A stretch of DNA of 63,945 bases from Acidobacteriaceae bacterium (GCA_903642265.1 CAHJWN010000015.1:1-63945); one strand, 5' to 3'. Numbered from the stretch's first letter, positions 28,661 to 37,382 are shown. Notes: a model not told the origin generated them from the sequence alone. Translations and numbers: made by a program.

Positions 28661-29089
28661 ATGCCCACGATGAAAGCGCACACCGAATACCTTACCCTTA
28701 CAACAAAAGAGCGATACGAGATGGTGCATCTCACGCCGCAGGTTGAAGCCATCGTGCGCCGCAGTGGTGTCGACGATGGACTTTGTTTTGTCTCGCCGAT
28801 GCATATCACTGCGGCCATCTACGTAAACGACAATGAAGACGGCCTGATTGAAGACATCGCAACATGGCTGGAAAAGCTCGCGCCTTCATGGCCGGGGTAC
28901 AAGCACCACCGCACCGGCGAAGACAATGGCGACGCGCACCTGAAAGCGTTGCTGCTCCATCACGAGACCACGCTGCCCGTCACGAAAGGCAAGCTCGATC
29001 TGGGAACCTGGCAGCGCATCTTCTATGCGGAGTTCGACGGCCAGCGATCAAAGCGAATTATCGTCAAGGTACTTGGCTTGTCTGCGTAG
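28661..29089 (+). CDS. YjbQ/UPF0047 family protein
   Basis: The 142-aa protein has the UPF0047 pattern: LTLTTKERYEMVHLTPQVEA, DGLCFVSPMHITAAIYVNDN, a His-rich core YKHHRTGEDNGDAHLKALLL and the C-terminal GTWQRIFYAEFDGQRSKRII. Members are trimeric; some show thiamine-phosphate synthase activity and can complement thiE mutants, but the native role is not settled. GAGG precedes the first ATG; a second in-frame ATG lies at 28670. The last 26 nt overlap the motB 3' end on the other strand. Confidence 0.92.
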   Translation: MPTMKAHTEYLTLTTKERYEMVHLTPQVEAIVRRSGVDDGLCFVSPMHITAAIYVNDNEDGLIEDIATWLEKLAPSWPGYKHHRTGEDNGDAHLKALLLHHETTLPVTKGKLDLGTWQRIFYAEFDGQRSKRIIVKVLGLSA

Positions 29090-29828
29090 AAGGCTCCAGC
29101 TGTGCCATTAAAAGGATGATGTCCACCCGTCGATTCTCGGTGCGGCCAGCGTCCGTAAGATTGCTTGCCACGGGATGAAACTCTGCGTAACCAGCGGCTG
29201 AAAGCAGTGCCGGATCGAAACTGCCCTTGCCGATAATGAACCGCGCAATCGCTGAAGCCCGGGCTGTCGAAAGTTCCCAATTCGTTGCAAATTGAAGCGT
29301 GTGGATCGGCACATCGTCCGTATGCCCTTCCACGCGTACTCCCCGGTTCGGCAAAGCATCTACGATCGTTGAGAGGATGTGGAGCGAGCTTGGATTCACC
29401 TCCGCCGATCCTGACGCAAAGAAGCCTGCATCGTGAAGCGAGATCACCAGGCCATCCGGCGTGATCCGCGTTGTTACAGAACCCGACGGCAACTTGCCCT
29501 GGCCTACCTGGTCAGCAACCAGCTTATCGATCGACTGCTTCAACTGTTCCAGCGATTGCTGGCTTGGCATGGGCATCGCGATTGGCTTGTTCTCTACATT
29601 TGAAGCCGCACCCCCTTGGTGTGCGATCGACAACCTCTTCGACGCCGGGTCGAAGACGCCCATCTCGGTGAATGCCGCTTTCACAGCTTCGGCCACTTGT
29701 GCCTGCTTCTTCTTGTCGGCCTGGCTCGAGGCAAAGAGCACGACAAAGAACGCAAAGAGCAGCGTTATAAAGTCCGCATAGGAGATTAGCCAGCGTTCAT
29801 GATTTACATGCTGCACGCGCTTCTTCAA
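29064..29828 (-). CDS. motB: flagellar motor stator protein MotB
   Basis: The 254-aa protein has a short cytoplasmic N-terminus, then WLISYADFITLLFAFFVVLF, a single membrane helix with the ion-binding Asp (in YADF). A linker and a C-terminal OmpA-type peptidoglycan-binding domain follow (VEGHTDDVPIH, TNWELSTARASAIARF, GRTENRRVDIILLM). MotB anchors the stator to peptidoglycan and forms the ion channel with MotA. The start overlaps the motA stop by 4 nt. The 3' end overlaps yjbQ on the opposite strand. Confidence 0.95.
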   Translation of the reverse strand: MKKRVQHVNHERWLISYADFITLLFAFFVVLFASSQADKKKQAQVAEAVKAAFTEMGVFDPASKRLSIAHQGGAASNVENKPIAMPMPSQQSLEQLKQSIDKLVADQVGQGKLPSGSVTTRITPDGLVISLHDAGFFASGSAEVNPSSLHILSTIVDALPNRGVRVEGHTDDVPIHTLQFATNWELSTARASAIARFIIGKGSFDPALLSAAGYAEFHPVASNLTDAGRTENRRVDIILLMAQLEPSTQTSQVP

Positions 29829-30607
29829 GCCGTCACCGCCCGCTCACGTTCTGCGGCGGAGCGCGATTCGAAAAGGTAGGTGCGGAGTTTCAGCTCCAGC
29901 ATCCGCGGGTTCATGCCTTCGAGTATCGACACCACACCTTCAAGCATCATCTCCTTCACCATCTGCTCGTCGCGATAGCGGATCTTCAGCTTTCCGGCTA
30001 TAGGCAGACAGATGAGATTGGCGAGGCCGACGCCGTAAATGGTTGCAACGAACGCAACCGCGATGCCGCGGCCAACCTCTCCGATGTTGTCGAGATGCTG
30101 CATCACCTGGATCAAACCCAGCACCGCGCCGATGATGCCAACTGTCGGCGCATAGCCTCCCGCTGCCTCAAAGACCTGCGCGAGCTTCTCGTCCATCTCA
30201 GCGCCGTTCTCCAGTTCAAGATGCATGATCTGTCGAATTGCATTGGGCTCGATGCCATCGACGGCAAGCATCAATGCCTGCTTCATAAATGGATTGCTAA
30301 TACTGTTGAGATCTTCGTCAAGCGAGACAACGCCGAGGCGACGCGCCTTATTAGCGAATAGTACGATCTTTTCAAGCGTGGATTCTGCGTGATTCCCGTT
30401 GACCATAAAGACGCTTGCAACCTGCTTCATGGCTGCAAGAAAGATAGGGATTGGAAATTGCAAGAGCACCGCGCCCGTTGTGCCGCAAAGCACGATCAAG
30501 GCAGCGGTAGGCTGCGCGATCTGCGCGATGCTGCCGCCCTCCATCATCATCCCGCCAAGGATTCCAAGCAGGGCCAAGGCAATGCCGCAGATGCTGGCGA
30601 TGTCCAC
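29825..30607 (-). CDS. motA: flagellar motor stator protein MotA
   Basis: The 260-aa protein has four predicted membrane helices: ICGIALALLGILGG, the helix near ALIVLCGTTGAVLLQ, and the pair GIIGAVLGLIQVM and GIAVAFVATIYGVGLANLIC. The second pair carries the conserved PTVGIIGAV proline. The cytoplasmic loop includes NPFMKQALMLAVDGIEP and a charged segment that meets the rotor. With MotB it couples ion flow to rotation. Gene order flbD-motA-motB on the minus strand is common in bacteria with FlbD. Confidence 0.95.
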   Translation of the reverse strand: MDIASICGIALALLGILGGMMMEGGSIAQIAQPTAALIVLCGTTGAVLLQFPIPIFLAAMKQVASVFMVNGNHAESTLEKIVLFANKARRLGVVSLDEDLNSISNPFMKQALMLAVDGIEPNAIRQIMHLELENGAEMDEKLAQVFEAAGGYAPTVGIIGAVLGLIQVMQHLDNIGEVGRGIAVAFVATIYGVGLANLICLPIAGKLKIRYRDEQMVKEMMLEGVVSILEGMNPRMLELKLRTYLFESRSAAERERAVTA

Positions 30608-30643
30608 AGTCGTTCCTTTCTAAGCTTCAGGTGGGAGCGCGGT

Positions 30644-30934
30644 CTATCCGCGGAGTGAGTTGTGTGCGGCGTCCCTATCCTGTTCGCAGACTGCGAGGAA
30701 CGCTTGATACCCGCTCTTCGCGCTGAGGGCGATAAGGGCATCCGGCCATGCGCTTCGTAAAACGTCCACGCGGTATTCCGTTGCCAGTTCGGCTACCACG
30801 TTGCAACTCTCTACCACCAACAACTTCTCCCCCGTAACCAGCGTCATGGTTGTATCCGGAGTTGCTTCGAAGTACTTGATCAGATCAGGGTTGACCATGA
30901 ATTTGTTCCCGTTCAGCCGCGTCAGTTCGATCAT
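30644..30934 (-). CDS. flbD: flagellar protein FlbD
   Basis: The 96-aa protein has the FlbD domain at residues 1-60: MIELTRLNGNKFMVNPDLIK, then DTTMTLVTGEKLLVVESC. The function of this small conserved protein is not firmly known; it is almost always next to motA or flagellar hook genes. The C-terminal 30 residues extend beyond the usual length of about 65-75 residues. It should not be confused with the Caulobacter transcription activator of the same name. It lies 36 nt upstream of motA. Confidence 0.9.
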   Translation of the reverse strand: MIELTRLNGNKFMVNPDLIKYFEATPDTTMTLVTGEKLLVVESCNVVAELATEYRVDVLRSAWPDALIALSAKSGYQAFLAVCEQDRDAAHNSLRG

Positions 30935-31115
30935 GCAAAGCCAACCTCACATGCTTCATCGGCGGTTGCCTCCGGCTCGCGAGTGTGCAGCTTCGCAGCA
31001 GGTCCAAGTGGGACGTGAGAGATCGGTCTTCTCACTCGCGCAGTTCCGAAAGAAATCAGAGATACACGATGGCTTGACAACGTGGCTTGTTCAGTAGCTG
31101 CGAAACGCACTGCGC

Positions 31116-31142
31116 TAATGCGAACACCGACAATGCCGATGA
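31116..31142 (+). promoter_or_regulatory. putative sigma28 (FliA) promoter of the flagellin gene
   Basis: TAATGCGA (31116-31123), an 11-nt spacer and GCCGATGA (31135-31142) fit the FliA consensus TAAAGTTT-N11-GCCGATAA. The -10 element matches 7 of 8 positions and the -35 about 4 of 8. Initiation near 31150 would give a leader of about 145 nt for fliC. Sigma28 control of flagellin is standard biology; its use here is inference. Confidence 0.6.
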
Positions 31143-31293
31143 GGTTTGGGAACGCGGAGCCTTCCGCACGGTGATTGTGTCCTGCTGGCGATCCTCACAG
31201 ATCCTGGCAAACAAGACCCAATCGCACCCGGGACAGGCACTGCGCTGAACGCGAACTCTGCAACACCAAATCGCTACACAGGAGCGGATCAAA

Positions 31294-32829
31294 ATGTCCT
31301 TGGGTGTCCTTAATAATATCCCTGCAATCTACGCGCAGAACTACCTGAACCAGACGCAAGCCAGTCTGCAGACGGTCCTGCAACAGCTCTCCTCCGGTTC
31401 GCGCATCAACACTGGCGCGGATGACGCAGCCGGTCTTGCCGTCGTTGATGGCTTGCAGGCAAACGAGGCAGCTCTCACGCAGTCTTCACAGAATGCAACG
31501 AACGGTATCGGCTTGCTGCAGACGGCAGACGGCGCACTCGCGCAGGTCACCAACCTCCTTAACCGCGCTGTTACGCTTTCAACTGAAGCGGCCAACGGTA
31601 CACTGAACGCCAATCAGCTCAGCTCTGCTAATCAGGAATATTCGAACATTCTCTCCGAGATCAACGACATCGGATCGACGACCAACTTCAACGGGAACCA
31701 GCTCTTTACCAACGCCGCCACAAACCTCTTCGTTTCGGACGGTACCGCCTCGGGCGCCAATAGCTACACCGACGTCATCGGCACCCTTACCACCGCAAGC
31801 GTCGGCGAGACGGAAAACACAAGTGTCGTTCCAGTCGCTGCAGCAAGCGTAGTCGACGCTGCTTCAAGCGCCGCAGCCAGCACTCCAGTACCCGGTTCCG
31901 AGGCTTACACAGTTACCGCAGCCGGTGATGCGCTTACCGGTGGGCCTCTCTCCATCGTTGTAGGTGGTGGCACTCCCATCACGGTAGCGCTCACACAAGG
32001 CGAGACACTCGCCCAATTGCAACAGCAGCTTGTCTCCGATAGCCGTCTCACCAGCCTGGGCGTCACCTCAAGCCTTAACGTCGCGGGAACTGTTCTCACC
32101 CTCAGCGCGGCGGTTGGCACGGCGACGACACTCACCACCTCCGGCACCATCACCGACGGGGCCCACGGCGCCATCACCCCGGCGGCAACAGCCGCTTCCG
32201 GCACGGTAGCGGTTGCGGACACTGCGTCCATTCAACTCGGTGGTCTCCGCGACACACTCAGCGGTTCCATCACCCTTGCTGTTGGCGGAGGCACGACTCA
32301 CACCCTCGCCATCGCACCAAACACAACCGGCGCTCAATTTGCAGCGAAGATCAACGCGGACACGACCTTTGCCGCCGAGAACGTTACTGCAGCCTATAAC
32401 AAGCTCTCTGGTACCGTCACCATCACTGGTCCGGCAGCGGGCGGATCAAACCTCGCAACCGCCGGCACGGCGTTGTTCGATACCAACGGCAACACCCAGG
32501 CCGCGGGCGTCGACTTCACACAGCACGGCATCTCGACCCTCACGCAGGACTCCGCGCCCCAGGTGCTGGTCAGCGTGACGAACGCCATCGCCGATATCGC
32601 GCTACAGCGCGGCATCATCGGTGCCAACGTCAACCAGCTGACGGCAGCATCGAATGTGGCCAGCACCGAAACAGTCAATCTTACCGCTGCTTCGAGCTCC
32701 ATCCAATCGACCAACTACGGCCAGGCAACCAGCGACCTCTCGAAGTACGAGGTACTGAGCCAGACCGGTATCAGCGCACTTGCGCAGGCCAACACCGTGC
32801 AGCAGGAGATCCTCAAGCTGCTGCAGTAA
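31294..32829 (+). CDS. fliC: flagellin
   Basis: The 511-aa protein has the conserved N-terminal D0/D1 coiled-coil region (residues 1-150), including QLSSGSRINTGADDAAGLAV and NGIGLLQTADGALAQVTNLL. The matching C-terminal region is at about 425-511 (QRGIIGANVNQLTAASNVAS, ending QQEILKLLQ). The centre is a variable Ala/Thr/Gly-rich surface domain. It polymerises into the filament after export by the flagellar type III system. AGGAG precedes the ATG. An ideal terminator follows, so most transcripts should end before fliD. Confidence 0.96.
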   Translation: MSLGVLNNIPAIYAQNYLNQTQASLQTVLQQLSSGSRINTGADDAAGLAVVDGLQANEAALTQSSQNATNGIGLLQTADGALAQVTNLLNRAVTLSTEAANGTLNANQLSSANQEYSNILSEINDIGSTTNFNGNQLFTNAATNLFVSDGTASGANSYTDVIGTLTTASVGETENTSVVPVAAASVVDAASSAAASTPVPGSEAYTVTAAGDALTGGPLSIVVGGGTPITVALTQGETLAQLQQQLVSDSRLTSLGVTSSLNVAGTVLTLSAAVGTATTLTTSGTITDGAHGAITPAATAASGTVAVADTASIQLGGLRDTLSGSITLAVGGGTTHTLAIAPNTTGAQFAAKINADTTFAAENVTAAYNKLSGTVTITGPAAGGSNLATAGTALFDTNGNTQAAGVDFTQHGISTLTQDSAPQVLVSVTNAIADIALQRGIIGANVNQLTAASNVASTETVNLTAASSSIQSTNYGQATSDLSKYEVLSQTGISALAQANTVQQEILKLLQ

Positions 32830-32844
32830 ATCGCACGACCACTC

Positions 32845-32881
32845 GGCGGATGAGGTCTCATAGACCTCATTCGCCATTTTT
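32845..32881 (+). terminator. strong intrinsic terminator after fliC
   Basis: GGCGGATGAGGTCT pairs fully with AGACCTCATTCGCC (one G-T pair) around a CAT loop, followed by ATTTTTC. The 14-bp stem and T run make this the best terminator in the window. Confidence 0.9.
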
Positions 32882-33006
32882 CTTGTACGTCATTTTGGTG
32901 TGCGCCATTCTTCTTTGATTTGAATCTTCATCAGAATGTTCTTAGAAAATTGTCTCCACCATTGGCAATCAACCTGCTTTCAGAGAGGTCAGGGAGTGTT
33001 AGGGAT

Positions 33007-34356
33007 ATGGGAACTGTAGGATTGAGCTTTGGCTCGGCGACCAGTGGCGCCGGCTTTGACGTAGAGACCACCGTCACCTCCATCCTCGCAATCCAACAAG
33101 CCACGGAAGCGCCGCTGAAAGCCCAGCTGACCTCTTTGCAGGCGAAGGACACGGTCTTCACCTCGCTTGGCAGCGATCTCGCAACTCTTTCTACAAGTCT
33201 GCAAGCGCTCACCGACGCCTCCGGCACCTTCGCCGAAAAACAGGGATCGAGCTCAGATACCAACGTGCTGACGCTTACCAGCGCCGATTCGACTGCCGTA
33301 GCTGGCAGCCACACTGTCATCGTGCACACGCTTGCCGCGACAGCGTCGAAGGTCTCGGACGCTGTTGCCAGTGCGAGCGACACCCTGACGGGCAGCATCA
33401 CAATCAATGGCACCGCCGTCAGCGTCGCCTCCGGAATTACGCAGACGCTTACCAATATATCTGCCGCCATCAACCTTGCGGCTATCGGAGTTACGTCGCG
33501 CGTCATTACTGACGCCAACGGCTCAAGGCTTTCACTCACCAGCAATATTGGCGGAGCAGCCGGCTCGGTCAGCGTTACCAGCACCCTTGCCGATCGCGGC
33601 ACAACACTTGGCTTTACCCACGGCCAAACTGGGGTAAACGCGTCACTCTCGGTCGACAGCGTCGACATATCGAGCGCTTCTAATACCGTGACAGGCGCCA
33701 TTCCGGGGGTTACCTTTCAACTACTCTCGTCGCCTGGCACCAGTGTCCAGATCCAAGTCACCAATGACAATGCCGCCATTGAGTCTGCCTTCACCTCGCT
33801 GACCTCGGCATACAACGCTGTCATTCACGATATTAACGCGCAGGAAAAGAACAGTGCCACGACTGGCGCTGCCGAACCACTCTTCGGTGATCCAACGCTT
33901 TCGCTGATCCAGACTCAGCTGCAGGCTGCGCTCTTTGGGGGAGGGGCCAGCGGGAGCATCAAGAACCTCGCCCAGCTCGGTGTATCGGTTGCCAACGACG
34001 GCACGCTTTCGGTAGACACCAGTTCACTCGACACAGCGCTCAACTCGCACTTCTCGGACATCACGGGCTTTCTGCAAAACTCCGACAGCTTCGGACAAAA
34101 CTTCTCGAAAGTTCTCAACAGCCTTGGCAGCGGTACATCCTCAGGCGCGGTCACTCTGGCACTTGCACAAAACAGCTCCCAGGAGACTGCGATCACGGCC
34201 AGCATCTCGACCAAGGATGCTGCAATCGCCACCCAGAAAATATCGTTAACGACGGAACTGAACGAGGCGAACCAGTTACTGCAGGCGATCCCTCAGCAAC
34301 TGCAGGAGATCGATCAAATTTACAGCGCTATCAGCGGCTACAACCAGCAGAAGTAA
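33007..34356 (+). CDS. fliD: flagellar filament capping protein FliD (HAP2)
   Basis: The 449-aa protein has the FliD N-terminal pattern LSFGSATSGAGFDVETTVTS then ILAIQQATEAPL. A coiled segment, Ser/Thr-rich beta domains and a C-terminal FliD domain (AFTSLTSAYNAVIHDINAQE, DPTLSLIQTQLQ) follow, ending in a heptad coiled coil. It caps the growing filament and folds exported flagellin. I chose the ATG at 33007 because it gives the family N-terminus; a TTG at 32920 would add 29 unsupported residues. fliS follows by 13 nt. Confidence 0.92.
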   Translation: MGTVGLSFGSATSGAGFDVETTVTSILAIQQATEAPLKAQLTSLQAKDTVFTSLGSDLATLSTSLQALTDASGTFAEKQGSSSDTNVLTLTSADSTAVAGSHTVIVHTLAATASKVSDAVASASDTLTGSITINGTAVSVASGITQTLTNISAAINLAAIGVTSRVITDANGSRLSLTSNIGGAAGSVSVTSTLADRGTTLGFTHGQTGVNASLSVDSVDISSASNTVTGAIPGVTFQLLSSPGTSVQIQVTNDNAAIESAFTSLTSAYNAVIHDINAQEKNSATTGAAEPLFGDPTLSLIQTQLQAALFGGGASGSIKNLAQLGVSVANDGTLSVDTSSLDTALNSHFSDITGFLQNSDSFGQNFSKVLNSLGSGTSSGAVTLALAQNSSQETAITASISTKDAAIATQKISLTTELNEANQLLQAIPQQLQEIDQIYSAISGYNQQK

Positions 34357-34369
34357 GTAGAGGTGTCCT

Positions 34370-34849
34370 ATGAGCACCATGACGTACCAGCAGCGATCAC
34401 TCGATGGAGCTACCGGCATCGAACTCGTCATCGCTCTCTACGACGGCGCGATCCGTTTCTTGTATCGCGCCATCCAGTGTGTTGATGAAGATGACATTCG
34501 TGGCCGGCGTATTGCGGTCAAGAAAGCTATCGATGTCTTGATGTATCTGCAGGCCCGTCTGCGGCCGGAACTTGGGCCTCGACCGGCGGCGGCGCTCTCT
34601 GATTTTTATGCTGCCATGTTCACTATGACGCTCGAAGCCTCGCACGCCGCATCGAAGGACCAGTTTCTCGAAGTGATCGCCTGCATCCGGAATGTGCGGG
34701 AGGCGTGGACGATTGCCGCAAGAGATCCCGTCGTCGGCCGCATGCTTCCACGCGAGTTACGCACCCACGAAGAAAAGTTCATTCCTGCTCCCGCCACAAA
34801 GCCTGAGGTCTACGATGGCGAGGCTGTCGGCTCCCGCTGGCAAGCCTAG
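34370..34849 (+). CDS. fliS: flagellar export chaperone FliS
   Basis: The 159-aa protein has the four-helix FliS pattern: MTYQQRSLDGATGIELVIAL then YDGAIRFLYRAIQCVDEDDI, the helix VKKAIDVLMYLQARL and the DFYAAMFTMTLEASHAASKD block. It binds the C-terminal helix of flagellin in the cytoplasm and stops early polymerisation. The last 30 residues extend beyond typical FliS (about 130 aa). It is co-transcribed with fliD. Its stop is one base from the stop of the convergent ABC exporter gene. Confidence 0.93.
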   Translation: MSTMTYQQRSLDGATGIELVIALYDGAIRFLYRAIQCVDEDDIRGRRIAVKKAIDVLMYLQARLRPELGPRPAAALSDFYAAMFTMTLEASHAASKDQFLEVIACIRNVREAWTIAARDPVVGRMLPRELRTHEEKFIPAPATKPEVYDGEAVGSRWQA

Positions 34850-34850
34850 C

Positions 34851-36599
34851 TTAGCTCGTCACCGCAAGCTCTTCCTCTAATTGTTGCTTCTCAAATAACC
34901 CGGTGTAGTATCCGCCGCCCGCCAACAACTCATCGTGTGTGCCAAGCTCTGCGATGCGGCCATCGATCAGCACAGCAATCCGGTCTGCATTGCGTGCTGT
35001 CGAGACACGATGCGCGATAAATACCGTCGTTCTACCCTGCATCACCTCACGCAGACCGCTCAGGATTCGCTCTTCCGTGTACGTGTCGACACTTGCAAGG
35101 GCATCGTCAAGAACCAGTATCTTCGGGTCGCGCAGGACGGCACGCGCAATTGCTGTTCGCTGCTTCTGGCCACCAGAAAGCGTGATGCCGCGCTCGCCAA
35201 CCAAGGTCGCAAAACCCTTGGGAAACTCCAGTATCTCGGTACGAATGTGCGCGGTTACGGCGGCCGACTCCACTTGTTCCTCAGTGGCAAAAGGCACGCC
35301 GAAGGCAATGTTCTCCCGGATCGTGTCCGAAAATAGGAAAGTTTCCTGCGGCACGAAGCCGATGCCGCGCCGCAGGCTATCCACGCGGAAGCTGCGTATT
35401 GGCTTGCCATCGATCAGGACGGTCCCGGGCTCTGCATCGTAGAGCCGCGGAATTAAATTCACCAGGGTTGACTTACCCGATCCAGTTGGGCCGACAATCG
35501 CGAGACTGGATCCGGCAGGAATGTCCAGGTTGATGCCGCTTAGGACCGGCGTACCCTTGTTATAGGAGAAGTTGAGATTGCAGAAGCTGATCGCACCATG
35601 GATCTCTGCCTCTGCAAATCCTTGCCCTGCGTCGTCGCGAATCGCTGGTACTTCTTTCAGCAGTTCGTCGATACGCACGATTGAGGCTGTCCCTCTCTGG
35701 AAGAGGTTGACGACCCAGCCCACCGCGATCATCGGCCAGGTCAACTGAACCATGTACACGTTGAACGCCGTGAACTCACCGACCGAGATACGATGCATGA
35801 CCACTTCATGACCGCCGACAAGCAGCGTAATCATGAGCGACAGCCCCAGAACAAACTCAAGCGTCGGCCACAGCATGGCCATCAACCGCACAAGCAGCAG
35901 GCTACGTCGGATGTACTCGCTGTTTGCCGTCTCGAAGGAAGCGATTTCGGCATCCTCCTGGGCGAAGGCACGGATCAACCGTGCACCTGAAAAGTTCTCC
36001 TGCGCCTTCGCGGAGATATCTGAAAACATCGCCTGGATGCGCTCGAACCGCGTGTGAATACGATTGCCAAAATATTGCACGAGAATCGATGCCAGAGGCA
36101 GTGGGACGAAGGCAAAGAACGTCAGCTTGGGACTGATCCGATACATGAATGGCAGCGCCGCGGCAGTAAAGACTATCGTGTTTGCGCTGTACATGATTGC
36201 CGGACCAAGCAGCTGCCGCACCGCATTCAGGTCATTGGTCGTGCGGGCCATAATATCGCCCGTGCGATGCGTTTGGTAGAAGCTTGCTGACTGACGTTCC
36301 AGGTTAGCGAAGAGATCATTGCGTAGGTCAAATTCGATCTGGCGCGAGACGCCAATCACCACTTGTCGCATGGTGTAAAGGAAGATGGACGAGAATACTG
36401 CGAGGCCAAACAGGCGCAACGAGTGATAGAGAATCTTCTGCTCGGTAATGCCGTGATGCATGTCGTCGATCGCATGTCCGATGACCAGTGGGATCAGAAC
36501 CTTGACGACGTTGTAGAAGATAGTCGCAACGCCGCCCCACGCAAGTGGTTTCCAGTAACGCTTGAGATAGGGGGCGAGCGGGCGAAGTCGGCTGAACAT
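34851..36599 (-). CDS. ABC exporter half-transporter (fused membrane and ATPase domains)
   Basis: The 582-aa protein has an N-terminal six-helix ABC exporter domain (about 15-310) and a C-terminal nucleotide-binding domain. The latter carries Walker A GPTGSGKST, Q-loop FVPQETFLF, signature LSGGQKQR, Walker B ILVLDDALASVD and H-loop FIAHRVST. The residue after the Walker B Asp is Asp where active sites have Glu. That substitution is typical of the degenerate half of heterodimeric exporters such as BmrC. The substrate is unknown; MsbA-like lipid or multidrug export is possible. No partner half lies beside it. Confidence 0.9.
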   Translation of the reverse strand: MFSRLRPLAPYLKRYWKPLAWGGVATIFYNVVKVLIPLVIGHAIDDMHHGITEQKILYHSLRLFGLAVFSSIFLYTMRQVVIGVSRQIEFDLRNDLFANLERQSASFYQTHRTGDIMARTTNDLNAVRQLLGPAIMYSANTIVFTAAALPFMYRISPKLTFFAFVPLPLASILVQYFGNRIHTRFERIQAMFSDISAKAQENFSGARLIRAFAQEDAEIASFETANSEYIRRSLLLVRLMAMLWPTLEFVLGLSLMITLLVGGHEVVMHRISVGEFTAFNVYMVQLTWPMIAVGWVVNLFQRGTASIVRIDELLKEVPAIRDDAGQGFAEAEIHGAISFCNLNFSYNKGTPVLSGINLDIPAGSSLAIVGPTGSGKSTLVNLIPRLYDAEPGTVLIDGKPIRSFRVDSLRRGIGFVPQETFLFSDTIRENIAFGVPFATEEQVESAAVTAHIRTEILEFPKGFATLVGERGITLSGGQKQRTAIARAVLRDPKILVLDDALASVDTYTEERILSGLREVMQGRTTVFIAHRVSTARNADRIAVLIDGRIAELGTHDELLAGGGYYTGLFEKQQLEEELAVTS

Positions 36600-36631
36600 G
36601 GTGGCGGAAGTCTCACTGAGTTAGAGACAGC

Positions 36632-36661
36632 AAAGGTGCCTGAAGATTCTCAGACACCTTT
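36632..36661. terminator. hairpin between the FKBP gene and the ABC exporter gene
   Basis: AAAGGTGCCTGA pairs with TCAGACACCTTT (one G-T pair) across a short loop. A-rich and T-rich flanks make it plausible on the minus strand, where it lies 19 nt past the FKBP stop. It would separate the two minus-strand transcripts. Confidence 0.65.
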
Positions 36662-36680
36662 ACTGTTTCTCCGGTCGTGC

Positions 36681-37352
36681 TTAGTGGGTTGGAGGCGCAG
36701 TCGCCGTTTTAGCTGGAGCATCGGCGGGCGGGGGCGTTGTTGTTGCTGGAGGCGGCGTTGTTGCTGGAGGCGTTGTCGGTGTGGCCGGCGGCGGTGTCGA
36801 TGGCCGTGGTGCAGTCGGTGCCGGAGGCGTAGGCGGCTTTTCCGAGTAGCTCACCAATTCCACGTCGAAGATCAGATTTGTCTTCGCTGGTATCTTTGGT
36901 GGGCTGCCAGCCGTCCCGTATCCAAGCTGATAGGGCACAAACAACCGCCTCTTTCCACCCACGCGCATACCCTCAAAGCCGGTGTCCCAACCAGTAATGA
37001 CCTTGTGAGCACCATACGGGAACGTGAACGGTGTCGGATGATTGAATGCCGGATCAACTGAAGAATCGAACTTCGTTCCATCCGGCAGGTAGCCCGTGTA
37101 GTTCACGGTGTAATACCGGAAGGCCTCGGGAAGCGGCCCTGTGCCCACTTTGGTGTCAATGTATTTCAGCGTATAAAGCGCATGCGGCAAGCCGACAACC
37201 TTCGGAAGCAGCGACGTGGTTTTAGCGGAGGAGGAACTTGCGGCGTGGTGCGCAACTGGCTTAGCAGGCGTTGGAGCAGATGTCTGCGCCTGGACCTGGA
37301 CTTGGACAAGAGTGGATGAGGAAAGGACGAACAGCGCGAGAGCAAGCTTCAT
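36681..37352 (-). CDS. secreted FKBP-type peptidyl-prolyl isomerase with Pro/Thr-rich tail
   Basis: The 223-aa protein has a signal peptide (MKLALALFVLSSSTLVQVQV, then QAQ), an Ala/Ser linker and an FKBP domain at about 60-170. The domain contains FRYYTVNYTGYLPDGTKFDS, VITGWDTGFEGMRVGGKRRL and PYQLGYG. A 50-residue tail of Pro, Thr and Ala follows, encoded by short internal DNA repeats. It is probably periplasmic or outer-surface. It lies 30 nt downstream of the LptFG gene, so it is probably co-transcribed with it. Confidence 0.92.
   Translation of the reverse strand: MKLALALFVLSSSTLVQVQVQAQTSAPTPAKPVAHHAASSSSAKTTSLLPKVVGLPHALYTLKYIDTKVGTGPLPEAFRYYTVNYTGYLPDGTKFDSSVDPAFNHPTPFTFPYGAHKVITGWDTGFEGMRVGGKRRLFVPYQLGYGTAGSPPKIPAKTNLIFDVELVSYSEKPPTPPAPTAPRPSTPPPATPTTPPATTPPPATTTPPPADAPAKTATAPPTH
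36728..36775. repeat. short direct repeats encoding the Pro/Thr tail of the FKBP
   Basis: GCGTTGTTGCTGGAGGC and close variants recur back to back in this tract. On the minus strand they encode TPPATTPPPATTTPP. Length variation by slippage is plausible. Confidence 0.65.
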
Positions 37353-37382
37353 GGTTGCCTCTATCGTACCGTTTAGAGCGGC

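Noticed and set aside
30935..31100. A second sigma28 or a sigma54 promoter for flbD-motAB
   Set aside because: A GCCGATGA-like box exists but no matching upstream element at the right spacing, and no -24/-12 pair with correct spacing was found.
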